NCBI RefSeq assembly: GCF_003290125.1
Contig: NZ_QMKH01000010.1
Span: 1-64,000 of the forward strand
Length of the DNA stretch: 64,000 nt
Source: Microvirga flavescens
Lineage (GTDB): Bacteria > Pseudomonadota > Alphaproteobacteria > Rhizobiales > Beijerinckiaceae
Direction: 5' to 3'
Below, one piece after another: positions 32,379 through 43,353 of the stretch (position 1 is the first letter of the stretch; each line of letters opens with the position of its first letter). A model generated the notes under the pieces. The model did not search any database. It was given only the letters and a program-made list of their open reading frames with translations, and was not told the origin of the DNA. The position numbers and the translations under genes are program-made.

Positions 32379-35300
32379 ATGAGCAACGAGGCGAAGAAGA
32401 AGCTGGGATCTACCGTTTTGAGCCGGACCGCCGGCACGACGAAAACGGGCCTCGCCGTTCGCGATCCTGCCCTGCCCCTCGCTCAGGGCCTCTACAACCC
32501 GGCGAACGAGAAGGATTCCTGCGGCGTCGGCTTCATCGCCGATATGAAGAACGGCAAGTCGCATGCGATCGTCCAGCAGGGCCTCCAGATCCTCAAGAAC
32601 CTCGACCATCGCGGCGCGGTCGGCGCGGACCCCAAGATGGGCGACGGCTGCGGCATTCTCGTTCAGATCCCGCACAAGTTCTTTTCCGCCGAATGCGCCA
32701 AGCTCGGCATCTGGCTGCCGGAGGAAGGCGGATACGGCGTCGGCCACCTGTTCATGCCGCGAGATGCGGAAGGCCTCAAGCTCGTCGAGGAAATCGTCAC
32801 CAAAGCCATCGCGGATGAAGGCCTGCAGGTTCTCGGTTGGCGCGACGTGCCGGTCGATTCCAGCGACCTCGGCGAGAGTGTGAAGGCGACCGAGCCCCTG
32901 CACCGGCAGATCTTCGTCGGCAAAGGCAAAGGTCTCGGAAAAACTTCGGGCATGGACGATCAGGAGACGTTCGAGCGTCGCCTGTTCCTCGCCCGCAAGG
33001 TCATCTCCAACGCCGTCTACGACATGAAGGACCCGCGCACGGCGGGCTATTACCCCGTGTCGCTGTCCTCGCGCACCATCGTCTACAAGGGCATGGTGCT
33101 GGTGGGCCAGCTTGGTGGCTATTACCTCGACCTGCAGGACCAGCGCTTCGAGAGCGCCATCGCCCTCGTGCACCAGCGCTTTGCCACCAACACATTCCCG
33201 ACCTGGCAGCTCGCGCACCCGTATCGCATGGTTGCGCATAACGGCGAGATCAACACGCTGCGCGGCAACGTGAACTGGATGGCGGCGCGTCAGGCCTCCG
33301 TCGACTCGGAACTCTTCGGCAACGACATCTCGAAGCTCTGGCCGATCTCCTATGAGGGCCAGTCCGACACCGCGTGTTTCGACAACGCCCTCGAGTTCTT
33401 GGTGCGCGGCGGCTATTCGCTGACCCACGCCATGATGATGCTGATCCCCGAGGCCTGGGCCGGCAATCCGCTCATGGATGAGGATCGTCGCGCATTCTAC
33501 GAATATCACGCCGCCCTCATGGAGCCGTGGGACGGTCCTGCCGCCGTGTGCTTCACCGACGGTAAGCAGATCGGCGCGACGCTCGACCGCAACGGCCTTC
33601 GCCCCGCGCGCTACCTCGTAACCGACGACGGACTCGTGGTGCTCGCGTCCGAGATGGGCGTTCTGCCGATTCCGGAAGAGAAGATCGTCGAGAAGTGGCG
33701 CCTGCAGCCGGGCAAGATGCTGCTCATCGATCTGGAAGAGGGCCGCATCGTCTCCGACGACGAGATCAAGCAGCAGCTCTCGCAGGCGCATCCCTATCAG
33801 GACTGGCTGAAGCGCACGCAGATCGTTCTGGAAGATTTGAAGCCCGTGCAGGCGCGCGAGTCGCGCACGGACGTCTCGCTTCTCGACCGTCAGCAGGCCT
33901 TCGGCTACACGCAGGAAGATCTGAAGCTCCTGATGCAGCCGATGGCCGTGACCGGGCAGGAGGCTGTCGGCTCGATGGGATCGGACACGCCGATCTCCGC
34001 GCTCTCGAGCAAGGCGAAGCTGCTCTATACCTATTTCAAGCAGAACTTCGCGCAGGTGACGAACCCGCCGATTGATCCGATCCGCGAAGAGCTCGTGATG
34101 AGCCTCGTGTCGTTCATCGGCCCGCGTCCGAACATTCTCGATCTTGAGGGCACCTCGCGCCGCAAACGCCTTGAAGTGCGTCAGCCGATTCTCACCAACG
34201 AGGATCTGGAGAAGATCCGCTGCATCGGGCACTTCGAAGATCGTTTCGACACCAAAACGCTCGACATCACCTATCCGTCGGAGCTTGGCGCAGCGGCGCT
34301 CGACGGCGCGCTCGACCGGCTCTGCGACCGAGCGGAAGCGGCTGTCCATGGCGGCTACAACATCATCATTCTCTCCGATCGCATGGTGGGGCCGGACCGC
34401 ATCCCGATCCCGGCGCTGCTCGCCACCGCTGCGGTTCACAACTACCTGATCCGCAAGGGCCTGCGCACCTCCGTCGGCCTCGTCGTCGAATCCGGCGAGC
34501 CGCGCGAGATCCATCACTTCGCGTGCCTTGCAGGCTACGGCGCGGAGGCGATCAATCCTTATCTCGCCTTCGAGACGCTTCTTGCCATGAAGGACGAGTT
34601 GCCGCCGGAAGTGGACGAGGACGAGATCGTCTATCGCTACATCAAGGCCATCGATAAGGGCCTTCTCAAGGTGATGTCCAAGATGGGCATCTCGACCTAC
34701 CAATCCTATTGCGGCGCGCAGATTTTCGATGCGGTCGGCCTGCGTTCGGATTTCGTGAATCGCGATTTCTTCGGCACGGCGACCACCATCGAAGGCATCG
34801 GCATGGACGAGGTGGCGGAAGAAAACGTGCACCGCCACCGCGACGCCTTCGGCGATGCGCCGGTCTACCGCAACGCCCTCGATGTCGGCGGCGAATACGC
34901 CTATCGCCTGCGCGGCGAGGAACATGCCTGGACGCCCGACACCGTCGCGACCCTGCAACACGCGGTGCGCCTCGATTCGCAGGAGCGTTATCGCGAATTC
35001 GCGAAGCTGGTGAACGAGCAGGACAAGAACCTCAAGACGATGCGCGGCATGTTCCGCATCAAGCTCGCGGGAGAGAACGGCCGCACGGCCGTTCCGCTGG
35101 ACGAGGTCGAATCCGCCAAGGAGATCGTGAAGCGTTTCTCCACCGGCGCGATGTCCTTCGGCTCGATCTCGCGCGAGGCGCACGAGACGCTGGCGATTGC
35201 CATGAACTCCATCGGCGGCAAGTCGAACACCGGCGAGGGCGGTGAGGAGCCGGAGCGCTTCAAGCCTCTTGCCGACGGACGCTCCAAGCGTTCAGCCATC

Positions 35301-37109
35301 AAGCAGGTGGCCTCCGGCCGTTTCGGCGTGACGACGGAATATCTCGTCAATGCCGACATGATGCAGATCAAGGTGGCGCAGGGCGCGAAGCCCGGCGAAG
35401 GCGGCCAGCTTCCCGGCCACAAGGTGGATGCGAAGATCGCGCGCGTGCGTCACTCCACGCCGGGCGTCGGCCTCATCTCGCCGCCGCCGCACCACGATAT
35501 CTATTCCATCGAGGACCTCGCGCAGCTCATCTTCGATCTGAAGAACGTGAACCCTTCGGCGGACGTGTCGGTGAAGCTCGTCTCCGAAGTCGGCGTCGGT
35601 ACGGTCGCGGCGGGCGTCGCGAAGGCGCGCGCCGATCACATCACGATCTCCGGTTTCGAGGGCGGCACGGGCGCGTCCCCCCTCACCTCGCTCAAGCACG
35701 CCGGTTCGCCGTGGGAAATCGGCCTTGCCGAAACGCAGCAGACTCTCGTGCTCAACCGCCTGCGCGGGCGTGTCGCCATTCAGGCGGATGGTGGCCTGCG
35801 CACCGGACGCGACGTGATCATCGCGGCGCTTCTCGGCGCGGACGAGTATGGTTTCTCGACCGCGCCGCTCATCGCGGCGGGCTGCATCATGATGCGCAAG
35901 TGCCATCTCAACACCTGCCCGGTCGGCGTCGCGACGCAAGACCCGGTGTTGCGCAAGCGCTTCAAGGGCCTGCCCGAACACGTCATCAACTACTTCTTCT
36001 TCGTCGCCGAAGAGGTGCGCGAGCTGATGGCGGAGATGGGCTTCCGCACCATCGACGAAATGATCGGCCAGTCCGACCTCCTCGACAAGAACACCGCCAT
36101 CGACCACTGGAAGGCGAAAGGTCTCGACTTCGCGAAGATCTTCCACAAACCGCAAGCCGGCGAAGGCGTTTCCATCCGCCATCAGGAGCGCCAGGTGCAC
36201 CCCATCGCGGATGTGCTCGACCGCGATCTGATCGCGAAGGCAAGTCAAGCTATCGAGAAGGGGGAGCCCGTCACCATCGAGGCCAGCGTGCGCAGCGCGG
36301 ATCGCACGGTGGGTGCGATGCTCTCCGGCGAAGTGGCCAAGCGCTATGGCCATGAGGGCCTGCCGGACGACACGATCACCGTGAACCTGAAGGGCACCGC
36401 CGGACAGAGCTTCGGCGGATGGCTCGCGGCGGGCGTCACCCTCATCCTCGAAGGCGAGGCAAACGACTATGTCGGCAAGGGTCTTTCCGGCGGCAAGCTG
36501 ATCATCTCACCCTCCCGTGCGTCGCAAGCAAAGCCTGAGCGCTCCATCATCGTCGGCAATACGGTGATGTATGGCGCGATTGCAGGCGAAGCCTATTTCC
36601 ACGGCATCGCAGGCGAGCGCTTCGCCGTGCGCAATTCCGGCGCTATCGCGGTGGTGGAAGGCACGGGCGATCACGGCTGCGAATACATGACCGGCGGCCT
36701 CGTCGTCGTGCTCGGCCAAACCGGTCGCAACTTCGCGGCGGGCATGTCGGGCGGCATCGCTTATGTGCTCGATGAGGACGGCACCTTCGCCAAGCGCTGC
36801 AATCTCTCGATGGTCGATCTCGAACCCGTCGAGGAAGAGGAGGACCTGATGCAGCGCCTCCACCATCACGGCGGCGATCTGGAGACCAAGGGGCGCATCG
36901 ACATCATGGCCAACATGTCGGGCTCCGACGAAGAGCGCCTGATGCAGCTGATCTCCAACCACCACACCTATACCGGCTCGGCCCGCGCCAAGGAGATCCT
37001 CGACAACTGGCCGACCTACCGCACGAAGTTCGTGAAGGTGATGCCGGTGGAATACCGCCGCGCGCTTCAGGAAATGGATCGTCTGCGCACCTTGCAGGCT
37101 GCGGAATAA
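32379..37109 (+). CDS. gltB: Glutamate synthase (NADPH) large subunit
   Basis: I chose ATG 32379, which has GAGGA six bases ahead, over ATG 32349. The 1576-aa product is full length. A short propeptide precedes the catalytic Cys48 ([11 protein letters not shown]) of the glutamine amidotransferase domain. The FMN/synthase domain holds the 3Fe-4S cysteines in [17 protein letters not shown], and a GXGXG beta-helix domain closes the protein ([13 protein letters not shown]). It moves the amide of glutamine to 2-oxoglutarate, making two glutamates, with GltD supplying electrons. gltD follows 20 bp downstream. Confidence 0.97.
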   Translation: MSNEAKKKLGSTVLSRTAGTTKTGLAVRDPALPLAQGLYNPANEKDSCGVGFIADMKNGKSHAIVQQGLQILKNLDHRGAVGADPKMGDGCGILVQIPHKFFSAECAKLGIWLPEEGGYGVGHLFMPRDAEGLKLVEEIVTKAIADEGLQVLGWRDVPVDSSDLGESVKATEPLHRQIFVGKGKGLGKTSGMDDQETFERRLFLARKVISNAVYDMKDPRTAGYYPVSLSSRTIVYKGMVLVGQLGGYYLDLQDQRFESAIALVHQRFATNTFPTWQLAHPYRMVAHNGEINTLRGNVNWMAARQASVDSELFGNDISKLWPISYEGQSDTACFDNALEFLVRGGYSLTHAMMMLIPEAWAGNPLMDEDRRAFYEYHAALMEPWDGPAAVCFTDGKQIGATLDRNGLRPARYLVTDDGLVVLASEMGVLPIPEEKIVEKWRLQPGKMLLIDLEEGRIVSDDEIKQQLSQAHPYQDWLKRTQIVLEDLKPVQARESRTDVSLLDRQQAFGYTQEDLKLLMQPMAVTGQEAVGSMGSDTPISALSSKAKLLYTYFKQNFAQVTNPPIDPIREELVMSLVSFIGPRPNILDLEGTSRRKRLEVRQPILTNEDLEKIRCIGHFEDRFDTKTLDITYPSELGAAALDGALDRLCDRAEAAVHGGYNIIILSDRMVGPDRIPIPALLATAAVHNYLIRKGLRTSVGLVVESGEPREIHHFACLAGYGAEAINPYLAFETLLAMKDELPPEVDEDEIVYRYIKAIDKGLLKVMSKMGISTYQSYCGAQIFDAVGLRSDFVNRDFFGTATTIEGIGMDEVAEENVHRHRDAFGDAPVYRNALDVGGEYAYRLRGEEHAWTPDTVATLQHAVRLDSQERYREFAKLVNEQDKNLKTMRGMFRIKLAGENGRTAVPLDEVESAKEIVKRFSTGAMSFGSISREAHETLAIAMNSIGGKSNTGEGGEEPERFKPLADGRSKRSAIKQVASGRFGVTTEYLVNADMMQIKVAQGAKPGEGGQLPGHKVDAKIARVRHSTPGVGLISPPPHHDIYSIEDLAQLIFDLKNVNPSADVSVKLVSEVGVGTVAAGVAKARADHITISGFEGGTGASPLTSLKHAGSPWEIGLAETQQTLVLNRLRGRVAIQADGGLRTGRDVIIAALLGADEYGFSTAPLIAAGCIMMRKCHLNTCPVGVATQDPVLRKRFKGLPEHVINYFFFVAEEVRELMAEMGFRTIDEMIGQSDLLDKNTAIDHWKAKGLDFAKIFHKPQAGEGVSIRHQERQVHPIADVLDRDLIAKASQAIEKGEPVTIEASVRSADRTVGAMLSGEVAKRYGHEGLPDDTITVNLKGTAGQSFGGWLAAGVTLILEGEANDYVGKGLSGGKLIISPSRASQAKPERSIIVGNTVMYGAIAGEAYFHGIAGERFAVRNSGAIAVVEGTGDHGCEYMTGGLVVVLGQTGRNFAAGMSGGIAYVLDEDGTFAKRCNLSMVDLEPVEEEEDLMQRLHHHGGDLETKGRIDIMANMSGSDEERLMQLISNHHTYTGSARAKEILDNWPTYRTKFVKVMPVEYRRALQEMDRLRTLQAAE

Positions 37110-37129
37110 GAACGAGAGGGGCAAAGAAA

Positions 37130-38551
37130 ATGGGCAAGGTCACAGGCTTTCTCGAATACGACCGGCAAGAGCAGAAGTATCAGCTCGCCGGCGACCGCAT
37201 TCGCCATTTCCGCGAATTCACGCTGCCACTCGACGACAGCGATCTGAAGAAGCAGGCGGGGCGCTGCATGGATTGCGGCGTTCCCTTCTGCCACGGGCCA
37301 ACGGGTTGCCCCGTTCACAACCAGATTCCCGATTGGAACGATCTCGTTTTCCAGGGTGATTGGGAGGATGCGACACGCAATCTGCATTCTACCAACAACT
37401 TCCCGGAATTCACTGGCCGCGTCTGCCCCGCGCCGTGCGAGGAAGCCTGCACGCTGAACCTCGAGAATCAGCCGGTCACCATCAAGACCATCGAGCAGGC
37501 CATCGCCGACAAGGCGTGGGAGATGGGCTGGATCAAGCCGGAGCCGGCGGAAGTCTCCACCGGCAAGCGCGTGGCGATCGTCGGCTCGGGCCCCGCAGGC
37601 CTTGCCGCCGCGCAGCAGCTCGCGCGCGCCGGTCACGATGTGCATGTGTTCGAGCGTCAGGCGAAGCCCGGCGGTCTGCTGCGCTACGGCATTCCCGATT
37701 TCAAGATGGAGAAATACCACATCGACCGCCGCGTGAAGCAGATGGAGGCGGAAGGCGTGACGTTCCATTGCGGCGTCAATATCGGCGTCACCCGCTCCTT
37801 CGCTTCGCTGCACAACGAGTTCGATGCGGTGCTCTTCGCGGGTGGCGCAGAAGATCCGCGCAATCCGAACCTGCCGGGGCAGGATCTCGCGGGCGTGCAT
37901 TACGCCATGCCCTATCTCACTCAATCCAACCAGCGCGTCGGCGCGGAGGGTGTGACGGGCGAGCCGATCCTCGCGAACGGCAAGCATGTCGTTGTCATCG
38001 GCGGCGGCGACACGGCCTCCGACTGCGTCGGCACCGCGTTCCGCCAGGGCGCTTTGTCGGTGACGCAGCTCGACATTCGCCAGCGTCCGCCCGAGCGTGA
38101 GGACAAGCTCACCGTGTGGCCCTACTGGCCGACGAAGATGCGCACCTCATCCAGCCAGGCGGAAGGCGCTGAGCGTGAGTTCCAGGCGGCGACGCTCGGC
38201 GTCGAGGGCAAGAACGGCCGCGCCATCGGCGTGAAGTGCGCGCGCGTGGATGAGAGGCGCCAGCCTATTCCCGGATCGGAATTCATCCTCAAGGCCGACC
38301 TCGTTTTCATCGCCATCGGCTTTGGCGGTTCGGTGAAGGAAGGGTTGCTCGACGAATCCGGCGTCGCTCTCGACCGTCGCGGCAACGTGGTGGCGAACGA
38401 TGCGGACTATCGCACCTCGAGCGACAAGGTGTTCGTGGCAGGCGACATGCGGCGCGGCCAATCCCTCGTCGTGTGGGCGATCCGCGAAGGCCGGCAGGCC
38501 GCGCGCGCCATCGATGAATCCCTGACGGGATCGAGCCTCCTGCCGCGCTGA
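37130..38551 (+). CDS. gltD: Glutamate synthase (NADPH) small subunit
   Basis: The 473-aa subunit has N-terminal Cys clusters for 4Fe-4S centres ([19 protein letters not shown] and [12 protein letters not shown]). The FAD-binding [17 protein letters not shown] and NADPH-binding [13 protein letters not shown] motifs follow. The end [20 protein letters not shown] is typical. It takes electrons from NADPH and passes them to GltB. A strong terminator lies 26 bp downstream, closing the gltBD operon. Confidence 0.97.
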   Translation: MGKVTGFLEYDRQEQKYQLAGDRIRHFREFTLPLDDSDLKKQAGRCMDCGVPFCHGPTGCPVHNQIPDWNDLVFQGDWEDATRNLHSTNNFPEFTGRVCPAPCEEACTLNLENQPVTIKTIEQAIADKAWEMGWIKPEPAEVSTGKRVAIVGSGPAGLAAAQQLARAGHDVHVFERQAKPGGLLRYGIPDFKMEKYHIDRRVKQMEAEGVTFHCGVNIGVTRSFASLHNEFDAVLFAGGAEDPRNPNLPGQDLAGVHYAMPYLTQSNQRVGAEGVTGEPILANGKHVVVIGGGDTASDCVGTAFRQGALSVTQLDIRQRPPEREDKLTVWPYWPTKMRTSSSQAEGAEREFQAATLGVEGKNGRAIGVKCARVDERRQPIPGSEFILKADLVFIAIGFGGSVKEGLLDESGVALDRRGNVVANDADYRTSSDKVFVAGDMRRGQSLVVWAIREGRQAARAIDESLTGSSLLPR

Positions 38552-38576
38552 CATTCAGCAACTTGCAACAATTGCA

Positions 38577-38612
38577 GCCCGCCTCGGACATCATCCTGGG
38601 CGGGCTTTTCTT
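38577..38612 (+). terminator. Rho-independent terminator after gltD
   Basis: GCCCGCC (38577-38583) pairs with GGCGGGC (38599-38605) and is followed by TTTTCTTTTTTT. The loop is 15 bases. It also faces the 3' end of the convergent SGNH-fold gene. Confidence 0.85.
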
Positions 38613-38624
38613 TTTTTGCGAGCC

Positions 38625-39872
38625 CTACGAAGGCGGCCAGCGGAAATCGTCCAACCGCCCCGGCGGCGGGCTGGACGGCGCACCTTCGCGCAATGAGCGC
38701 TGGATCGGAGAGGCGCGCTCGCCTTGCAGGCGTGGTGGGGAGGAGACGAGCGTTCCACCTTGAGCGAGATCCGGCCGGGTCAGCGGAAGCACGGGCCCGA
38801 TCAGGGGCTTTGATGGAAGGGCGGGAATATCCGCCGTCTCCGGGGTCGGGACAATCGGTCCTTGCATCCCGTCATCCGGCCTTGCCGCCATTCCCGTCGC
38901 GGCGTGCTGCTCAAGGAGGTTCTTGATCTCCATATCCGCGAAATGCGCAAGCTTGCGCGCACCCGCATTCGTGAACAACACGCCGTCATTGGTGCGCAGC
39001 TTCGCGGGTTGGCCGTCAACGTCCGGGCCCGCCATGGTGAAGCGGTTGTCCTCATCGACGAAGCCTTGCCAGATGTCGACGTAGTCACCGCCGAGACGCT
39101 CTGTGGCTTCGCGGAAGATCTCGTTCATGGCCATGAGATCCTCGGAGAGCTTGTCGCTTCGCATGGGCGGCAGGCCGATCCAGATGAAGGGAATGCCGCG
39201 CTCCTTGAAGGCGCGCACGATCCCGTCGGCGCGCTGACGGTAAATGTCGCGCCAGCGATCCGAGAGCGGCTCATAAGTCTCGTTGCCGTCCTTGATCGGC
39301 GCGTGGTCATTGACGCCAATCATCACCACCGCGAGCGTGATCTTCTGCCCGCCATCCAGCGTCTCACGGATGAACTTCGGCCACTCATCGGCAGCCGCCC
39401 GCGCGAGGCCGCTTTCGTTCCGCGTCTTGCGGATCACGGCGACATCCTCGGATTCGGCGTAGACGGCATCGATACCCTGGCTCGCGAAGGCGGCAAGAGC
39501 ATCACCGAAAACGACGATATGCGTTGCCGCGTTGGGCTTGACCTTTTCCTGATGAACGACCGTCGTCGGCGCAGGTTTGGGTCGCGCCGGCCGGACGACA
39601 AGCGGCTGGGGAGGCGGTTCATCAGGAATGCCGAAGAACCGCCGCAGGCTGAAGCCTTGCTGCGGTGCCGGCTGCACCAGCTTGCCGGGATAATAGCCCG
39701 GCGGATAAGCGCGCAGATCGCGACGCCCCGGAGACGGCGGCGCACCATAGGGGGAGCGCTGCTGCGGGTATCCATAAGTTTGTGCATTGGAAGGAGCCGC
39801 CCCCAGCGCGATGAAGGCGCAACCGGTCAGGACAGGCATCAGACGCAGCAGCGGCCAGAGCTTTAACGGCAT
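38625..39872 (-). CDS. DUF459/SGNH-fold secreted protein with degenerate catalytic residues
   Basis: The 415-aa precursor has a signal peptide (LTGCAFIALGAAPSNAQ), a Pro/Tyr/Arg-rich linker to about residue 110, an SGNH-hydrolase fold, and a Pro-rich tail. The fold is evident from HIVVFGDALAAFASQG (block I), VVMIGVNDHAP (block III with Asn) and NDGVLFTNAGARKLAHFAD (block V). Block I normally reads GDS and block V normally DG-x-HF: here the nucleophile Ser is Ala and the catalytic His is Leu. It is therefore likely a non-catalytic member of the DUF459 family. It may bind a cell-wall sugar or acetyl group. Confidence 0.8.
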   Translation of the reverse strand: MPLKLWPLLRLMPVLTGCAFIALGAAPSNAQTYGYPQQRSPYGAPPSPGRRDLRAYPPGYYPGKLVQPAPQQGFSLRRFFGIPDEPPPQPLVVRPARPKPAPTTVVHQEKVKPNAATHIVVFGDALAAFASQGIDAVYAESEDVAVIRKTRNESGLARAAADEWPKFIRETLDGGQKITLAVVMIGVNDHAPIKDGNETYEPLSDRWRDIYRQRADGIVRAFKERGIPFIWIGLPPMRSDKLSEDLMAMNEIFREATERLGGDYVDIWQGFVDEDNRFTMAGPDVDGQPAKLRTNDGVLFTNAGARKLAHFADMEIKNLLEQHAATGMAARPDDGMQGPIVPTPETADIPALPSKPLIGPVLPLTRPDLAQGGTLVSSPPRLQGERASPIQRSLREGAPSSPPPGRLDDFRWPPS

Positions 39873-39926
39873 TGGTGGTCCAACTCCCGTCGGGCCACCT
39901 TTTTATAGGGCTCGCAGCCCCCTTCG

Positions 39927-41156
39927 TCAGCGTGCCGCGCGCAATTCGCGCAGCAGGGCGCTGTCGGCATAGCCATCCGGAATCAGGTTGGCGGCAAGCT
40001 GGAAATTGCGCACGGCCTCACGGGTCTTGGAGCCGAGCATGCCATCGGCATCGCCCATATAGTACCCGAGCGATGCCAGACGCTGCTGCACCTCCTGCCG
40101 ATGCTCCTTGCTGAGCATCGGCTCATGCTTCGGCCATGCGCCCTTGATCGACGCGCCGCCCATCACCCGGTCACCGAGATGAGCAACGCCCATCGCGTAG
40201 GCGTCGGACGAGTTGTAAGCCTTGATGACGGCGAAGTTGTCGGTGATGAGGAAGGCCGGTCCGCTCGCGCCGCCGGGCAGGAAGAGGCTCGCCTCGCCAG
40301 ACCTCGGCATCGCCTTGCCGTCGACCCGGCGCAGGCCGAGGGACGCCCAACTTGCAAGGCCCTGCCGCAGATTGCGGAAGTCAAAGCCCTTGGGAAGGTG
40401 AACCTCGAACCCCCACGGCAGGCCCGGCTGCCAGCCCTTCTGGCGAAGGTAGTGTGCCGTCGAGGCCAGCGCATCGGGCACCGAGGCCCAGATGTCGCGC
40501 GCGCCGTCGCCATCGCCATCCACCGCATATTCCATGAAGCTCGAGGGCATGAACTGCGTCTGCCCCATCGCCCCCGCCCAGGAGCCCAGCATCTTGGCGC
40601 GGTCGATATGATCCTGCTCCAGGATCTCCAGCGCCGTCAGCAGTTCGTTCTTGAAGAAGTCGCCCCGGTAGCCCGTGTACGCCAGCGTCGCCAGTGCCCG
40701 CACCACGTAGATCGAGCCGGTGAAGCTGCCGAAATTCGTCTCCATGCCCCAGACGCCGAGCACCACCGCGCGCGGCACGCCGTAGCGGCGCTCGACGGTA
40801 TCGAGGGTCTTCGCCCACTGGCCCGCGAGCTGGCGCCCGCGATCCAGCCTCTGCTGCGAGACGGAGCCCTCCACATAATCCCAGATCGGGCGCACGAACT
40901 CGGACTGCTTTTTGGTGAGCGCGATGATCTTCGCATCGGGCGAAACACCCCGGAAAGCCTCGTCGAAGGTCGCGCGGGAAACGCCGCGCGCCTTGGCCGC
41001 GGGCCAGAGCCCGGCGATGAAACGGTCGAACCCGGCTTGGGAAACGTCTTGCTGGGCCTGCGCCGGCACGGTCGCCGAGGCAAGACCAAAGGCCGCCGTC
41101 AGGCCAAGGAACAGGGCTCCGCAAACAATGCGGCGCAAGGGGAAGGCGTCAAACAT
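39927..41156 (-). CDS. Lytic murein transglycosylase, MltB family, with peptidoglycan-binding domain
   Basis: From ATG 41156 the 409-aa product starts with a signal peptide (MFDAFPLRRIVCGALFLGL). The transglycosylase domain has the catalytic Glu in VVLGVWGMETNFGSFTG and family segments GAMGQTQFMPSSFMEYAVDG. DGDGDGARDIW follows. A C-terminal PG_binding_1 domain (LASLGYYMGDADGMLGSKTR) anchors it to the wall. It cleaves between MurNAc and GlcNAc, leaving a 1,6-anhydro end. The tandem ATGs at 41204/41201 are alternative starts. Confidence 0.9.
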   Translation of the reverse strand: MFDAFPLRRIVCGALFLGLTAAFGLASATVPAQAQQDVSQAGFDRFIAGLWPAAKARGVSRATFDEAFRGVSPDAKIIALTKKQSEFVRPIWDYVEGSVSQQRLDRGRQLAGQWAKTLDTVERRYGVPRAVVLGVWGMETNFGSFTGSIYVVRALATLAYTGYRGDFFKNELLTALEILEQDHIDRAKMLGSWAGAMGQTQFMPSSFMEYAVDGDGDGARDIWASVPDALASTAHYLRQKGWQPGLPWGFEVHLPKGFDFRNLRQGLASWASLGLRRVDGKAMPRSGEASLFLPGGASGPAFLITDNFAVIKAYNSSDAYAMGVAHLGDRVMGGASIKGAWPKHEPMLSKEHRQEVQQRLASLGYYMGDADGMLGSKTREAVRNFQLAANLIPDGYADSALLRELRAAR

Positions 41157-41209
41157 ACCGGCGCTCACTCGCGAGAAGGATCGTCGGCCCCATTGCGCCA
41201 TCATTGCGA

Positions 41210-41224
41210 TTAACGAACCGTTGA
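41210..41224. promoter_or_regulatory. Possible CtrA-binding site before the transglycosylase gene
   Basis: TTAA-CGAACCG-TTGA has seven of eight consensus bases for CtrA and lies 54 bp upstream of the transglycosylase start. Cell-wall hydrolases are frequent CtrA targets in alphaproteobacteria. The evidence is the motif alone. Confidence 0.25.
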
Positions 41225-41236
41225 CCGGCGCATCGC

Positions 41237-42223
41237 TCAGGCGGCCTTGCGTGCCGCGAGCGTCTTTTCCCACCGCATGGCCTGTTCCACGATGACGGTG
41301 AGATCGTCGTAGAGGGGCTTCCATCCGAGACTGCGCACGCGGTCCACGCTGGCGACGAGGTTGGCCGGGTCGCCGGCGCGGCGCGGGCTGAACCGCACCT
41401 CGAAATCGACGCCGGAAACCTTCTTCACCACCTCGATGACCTCGAGCACCGAAGCGCCGTGCCCATAGCCGCAATTGAGGATGAGGTTTTCACCGCCACC
41501 CCGCAGATGATTGAGGGCGACGAGATGCGCCCGCGCCACGTCGTTGACCTGCACATAATCGCGGACGCAGGTGCCGTCCGGCGTCGGGTAATCGGTGCCG
41601 AACACTTCGAGATAAGGCCGCTGGCCGAGGGCTGCCTGGGCAGCGACTTTCAGAAGATGCGTCGCCTGCGGCGTCGACTGACCGGAGCGCCCCTTCGGGT
41701 CGGCCCCCGCCACATTGAAGTAGCGCAGCACTGCGTAGCGCAGGCCGTGCGCCTTCGCGACATCATCGAGAATCCACTCCGTCATCGCCTTGGAGCGTCC
41801 GTAAGGGTTGATCGGCGAGATCGGCGTATCCTCGGTGAGCGGCCTCACCTCTGTGTTGCCGTAGACCGAAGCCGTCGAGGAGAAGATGAAGTTCTTCACG
41901 CCCTTTTCGACCGCCGTCTCGATGAGCGTGCGAGCTTTGACCGTGTTGTTGAGATAATAACCGAGCGGGTCGGCGACCGATTCCGGCACCACGATCTTCG
42001 CGGCGAAGTGCAGGATGCTGTCGATGCCGTTCTCCTCGATGAGGCGGGCCACCAGTTGCTTGTCGGAGACATCCCCCTGGACGAGACGGACCTCGGAAGG
42101 CACGGCCCAACGGAAGCCTGTGGACAGATCGTCGAGGACGATCACCTTTTCGCCCGCATCAACCAGCTCGAGAACCAGGTGGCTACCGATATAGCCAGCT
42201 CCACCCGTCACCAGGACCGTCAT
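41237..42223 (-). CDS. galE: UDP-glucose 4-epimerase
   Basis: A 328-aa short-chain dehydrogenase-type epimerase. It has the NAD-binding VTGGAGYIGSHLVLEL and the catalytic pair SSTASVYGN and YGRSKAMTEW (Ser/Tyr/Lys). The substrate segment VARAHLVALNHLRGGG also matches GalE. It interconverts UDP-glucose and UDP-galactose for surface polysaccharides. It lies back to back with galU, which makes its UDP-glucose substrate. Confidence 0.95.
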   Translation of the reverse strand: MTVLVTGGAGYIGSHLVLELVDAGEKVIVLDDLSTGFRWAVPSEVRLVQGDVSDKQLVARLIEENGIDSILHFAAKIVVPESVADPLGYYLNNTVKARTLIETAVEKGVKNFIFSSTASVYGNTEVRPLTEDTPISPINPYGRSKAMTEWILDDVAKAHGLRYAVLRYFNVAGADPKGRSGQSTPQATHLLKVAAQAALGQRPYLEVFGTDYPTPDGTCVRDYVQVNDVARAHLVALNHLRGGGENLILNCGYGHGASVLEVIEVVKKVSGVDFEVRFSPRRAGDPANLVASVDRVRSLGWKPLYDDLTVIVEQAMRWEKTLAARKAA

Positions 42224-42416
42224 GAATATTCTCCCAAAATCCGTCTTTCCGGAGCCCGTTAACCAAAAGGCTTCAGCTTCAATTCATGTCTTTTATGGCA
42301 AACAGAAAATCTGGCTTGATGCAACAGGCCATCCTTTCTAGCCGGTAGGCTTGGACGGCTCAAATCCTTAGGGTTTGGGTCTCCTGCCTTCCTCACCGAC
42401 CCGAACTTTTTCCGCA

Positions 42417-43295
42417 ATGGCGCATTCCATGAAGCGTATCCGCAAAGCCGTCCTCCCTGTCGCCGGTCTCGGCACGCGTTTTCTTCCCGCCACCAAGGCG
42501 ATGCCGAAGGAAATGCTGTGCGTGGTTGACCGGCCGGTCGTCCAGCATGTGGTCGATGAGGCAAGGGCCGCCGGAATCGAGCATTTCATCTTCGTCACCG
42601 GCCGCAACAAGGGCGTGATCGAGGATCACTTCGACCTCTCTTACGAGCTGAACAACACCCTGAAAATGCGCGGCAAGACCAAGGAGCTCGAGGCCCTCGC
42701 CAAGGACCAGCCCGAGGCCGGCCAGACGAGCTTCACGCGCCAGCAGGAGCCGCTGGGCCTCGGCCATGCGGTGTGGTGCGCCCGGGAGCTCGTGGGCGAT
42801 GAGCCCTTCGCCGTGATTCTCCCCGACATGCTCAGCCGCGGCTCGATGGAGCAGATGGTCTCGGCCTACGACAAGCACGGCGGCAACATCATCGCGGTGG
42901 AGGAGGTCCCCTCCGACCAGACGCACCAGTACGGCATCGTCTCGATGGGCCAGACCTTCGGCCAGACCTTCGAGGTCACCGGCATGGTGGAAAAGCCCGC
43001 CAAGGGCACCGCGCCGTCGAACTTCATGATTTCCGGCCGCTACATCCTGCAGCCCGAGATCTTCGATCTCCTCGGCACGCAGGAGCGCGGCGCGGGCAAC
43101 GAGATCCAGCTCACCGACGCCATGATCCGCCTGATGGCGAACCAGAAGTTCTACGGCATGAACTACCAGGGCCGAACCTACGACACCGGCTCGAAGATCG
43201 GTTTCCTGATGGCGAACGTCGCCTATGCCCTCGAGCGCGAGGACCTCGGCCCCGATTTCCGCCGCGAACTCGAGACCTTCCTGCGTCAAAAGTAA
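42417..43295 (+). CDS. galU: UTP-glucose-1-phosphate uridylyltransferase
   Basis: Taking ATG 42417, the product is 292 aa. The nucleotidyltransferase core is complete: [59 protein letters not shown], and [13 protein letters not shown]. It makes UDP-glucose from UTP and glucose-1-phosphate. ATG 42429 is an equally possible start. It is divergent from galE with 193 bp between them, where I see no clear regulatory element. Confidence 0.96.
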   Translation: MAHSMKRIRKAVLPVAGLGTRFLPATKAMPKEMLCVVDRPVVQHVVDEARAAGIEHFIFVTGRNKGVIEDHFDLSYELNNTLKMRGKTKELEALAKDQPEAGQTSFTRQQEPLGLGHAVWCARELVGDEPFAVILPDMLSRGSMEQMVSAYDKHGGNIIAVEEVPSDQTHQYGIVSMGQTFGQTFEVTGMVEKPAKGTAPSNFMISGRYILQPEIFDLLGTQERGAGNEIQLTDAMIRLMANQKFYGMNYQGRTYDTGSKIGFLMANVAYALEREDLGPDFRRELETFLRQK

Positions 43296-43353
43296 CGGCC
43301 ATCTCCCTCGGGGAGGGGTTCGCTTGCCCCCTCCCCCGTGCTAGAGCGTGCTC

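Noticed and set aside
32115-35183. 1022-codon open frame on the minus strand
   Set aside because: It is the mirror of gltB, which has every catalytic motif. The antisense product has no recognisable domain.
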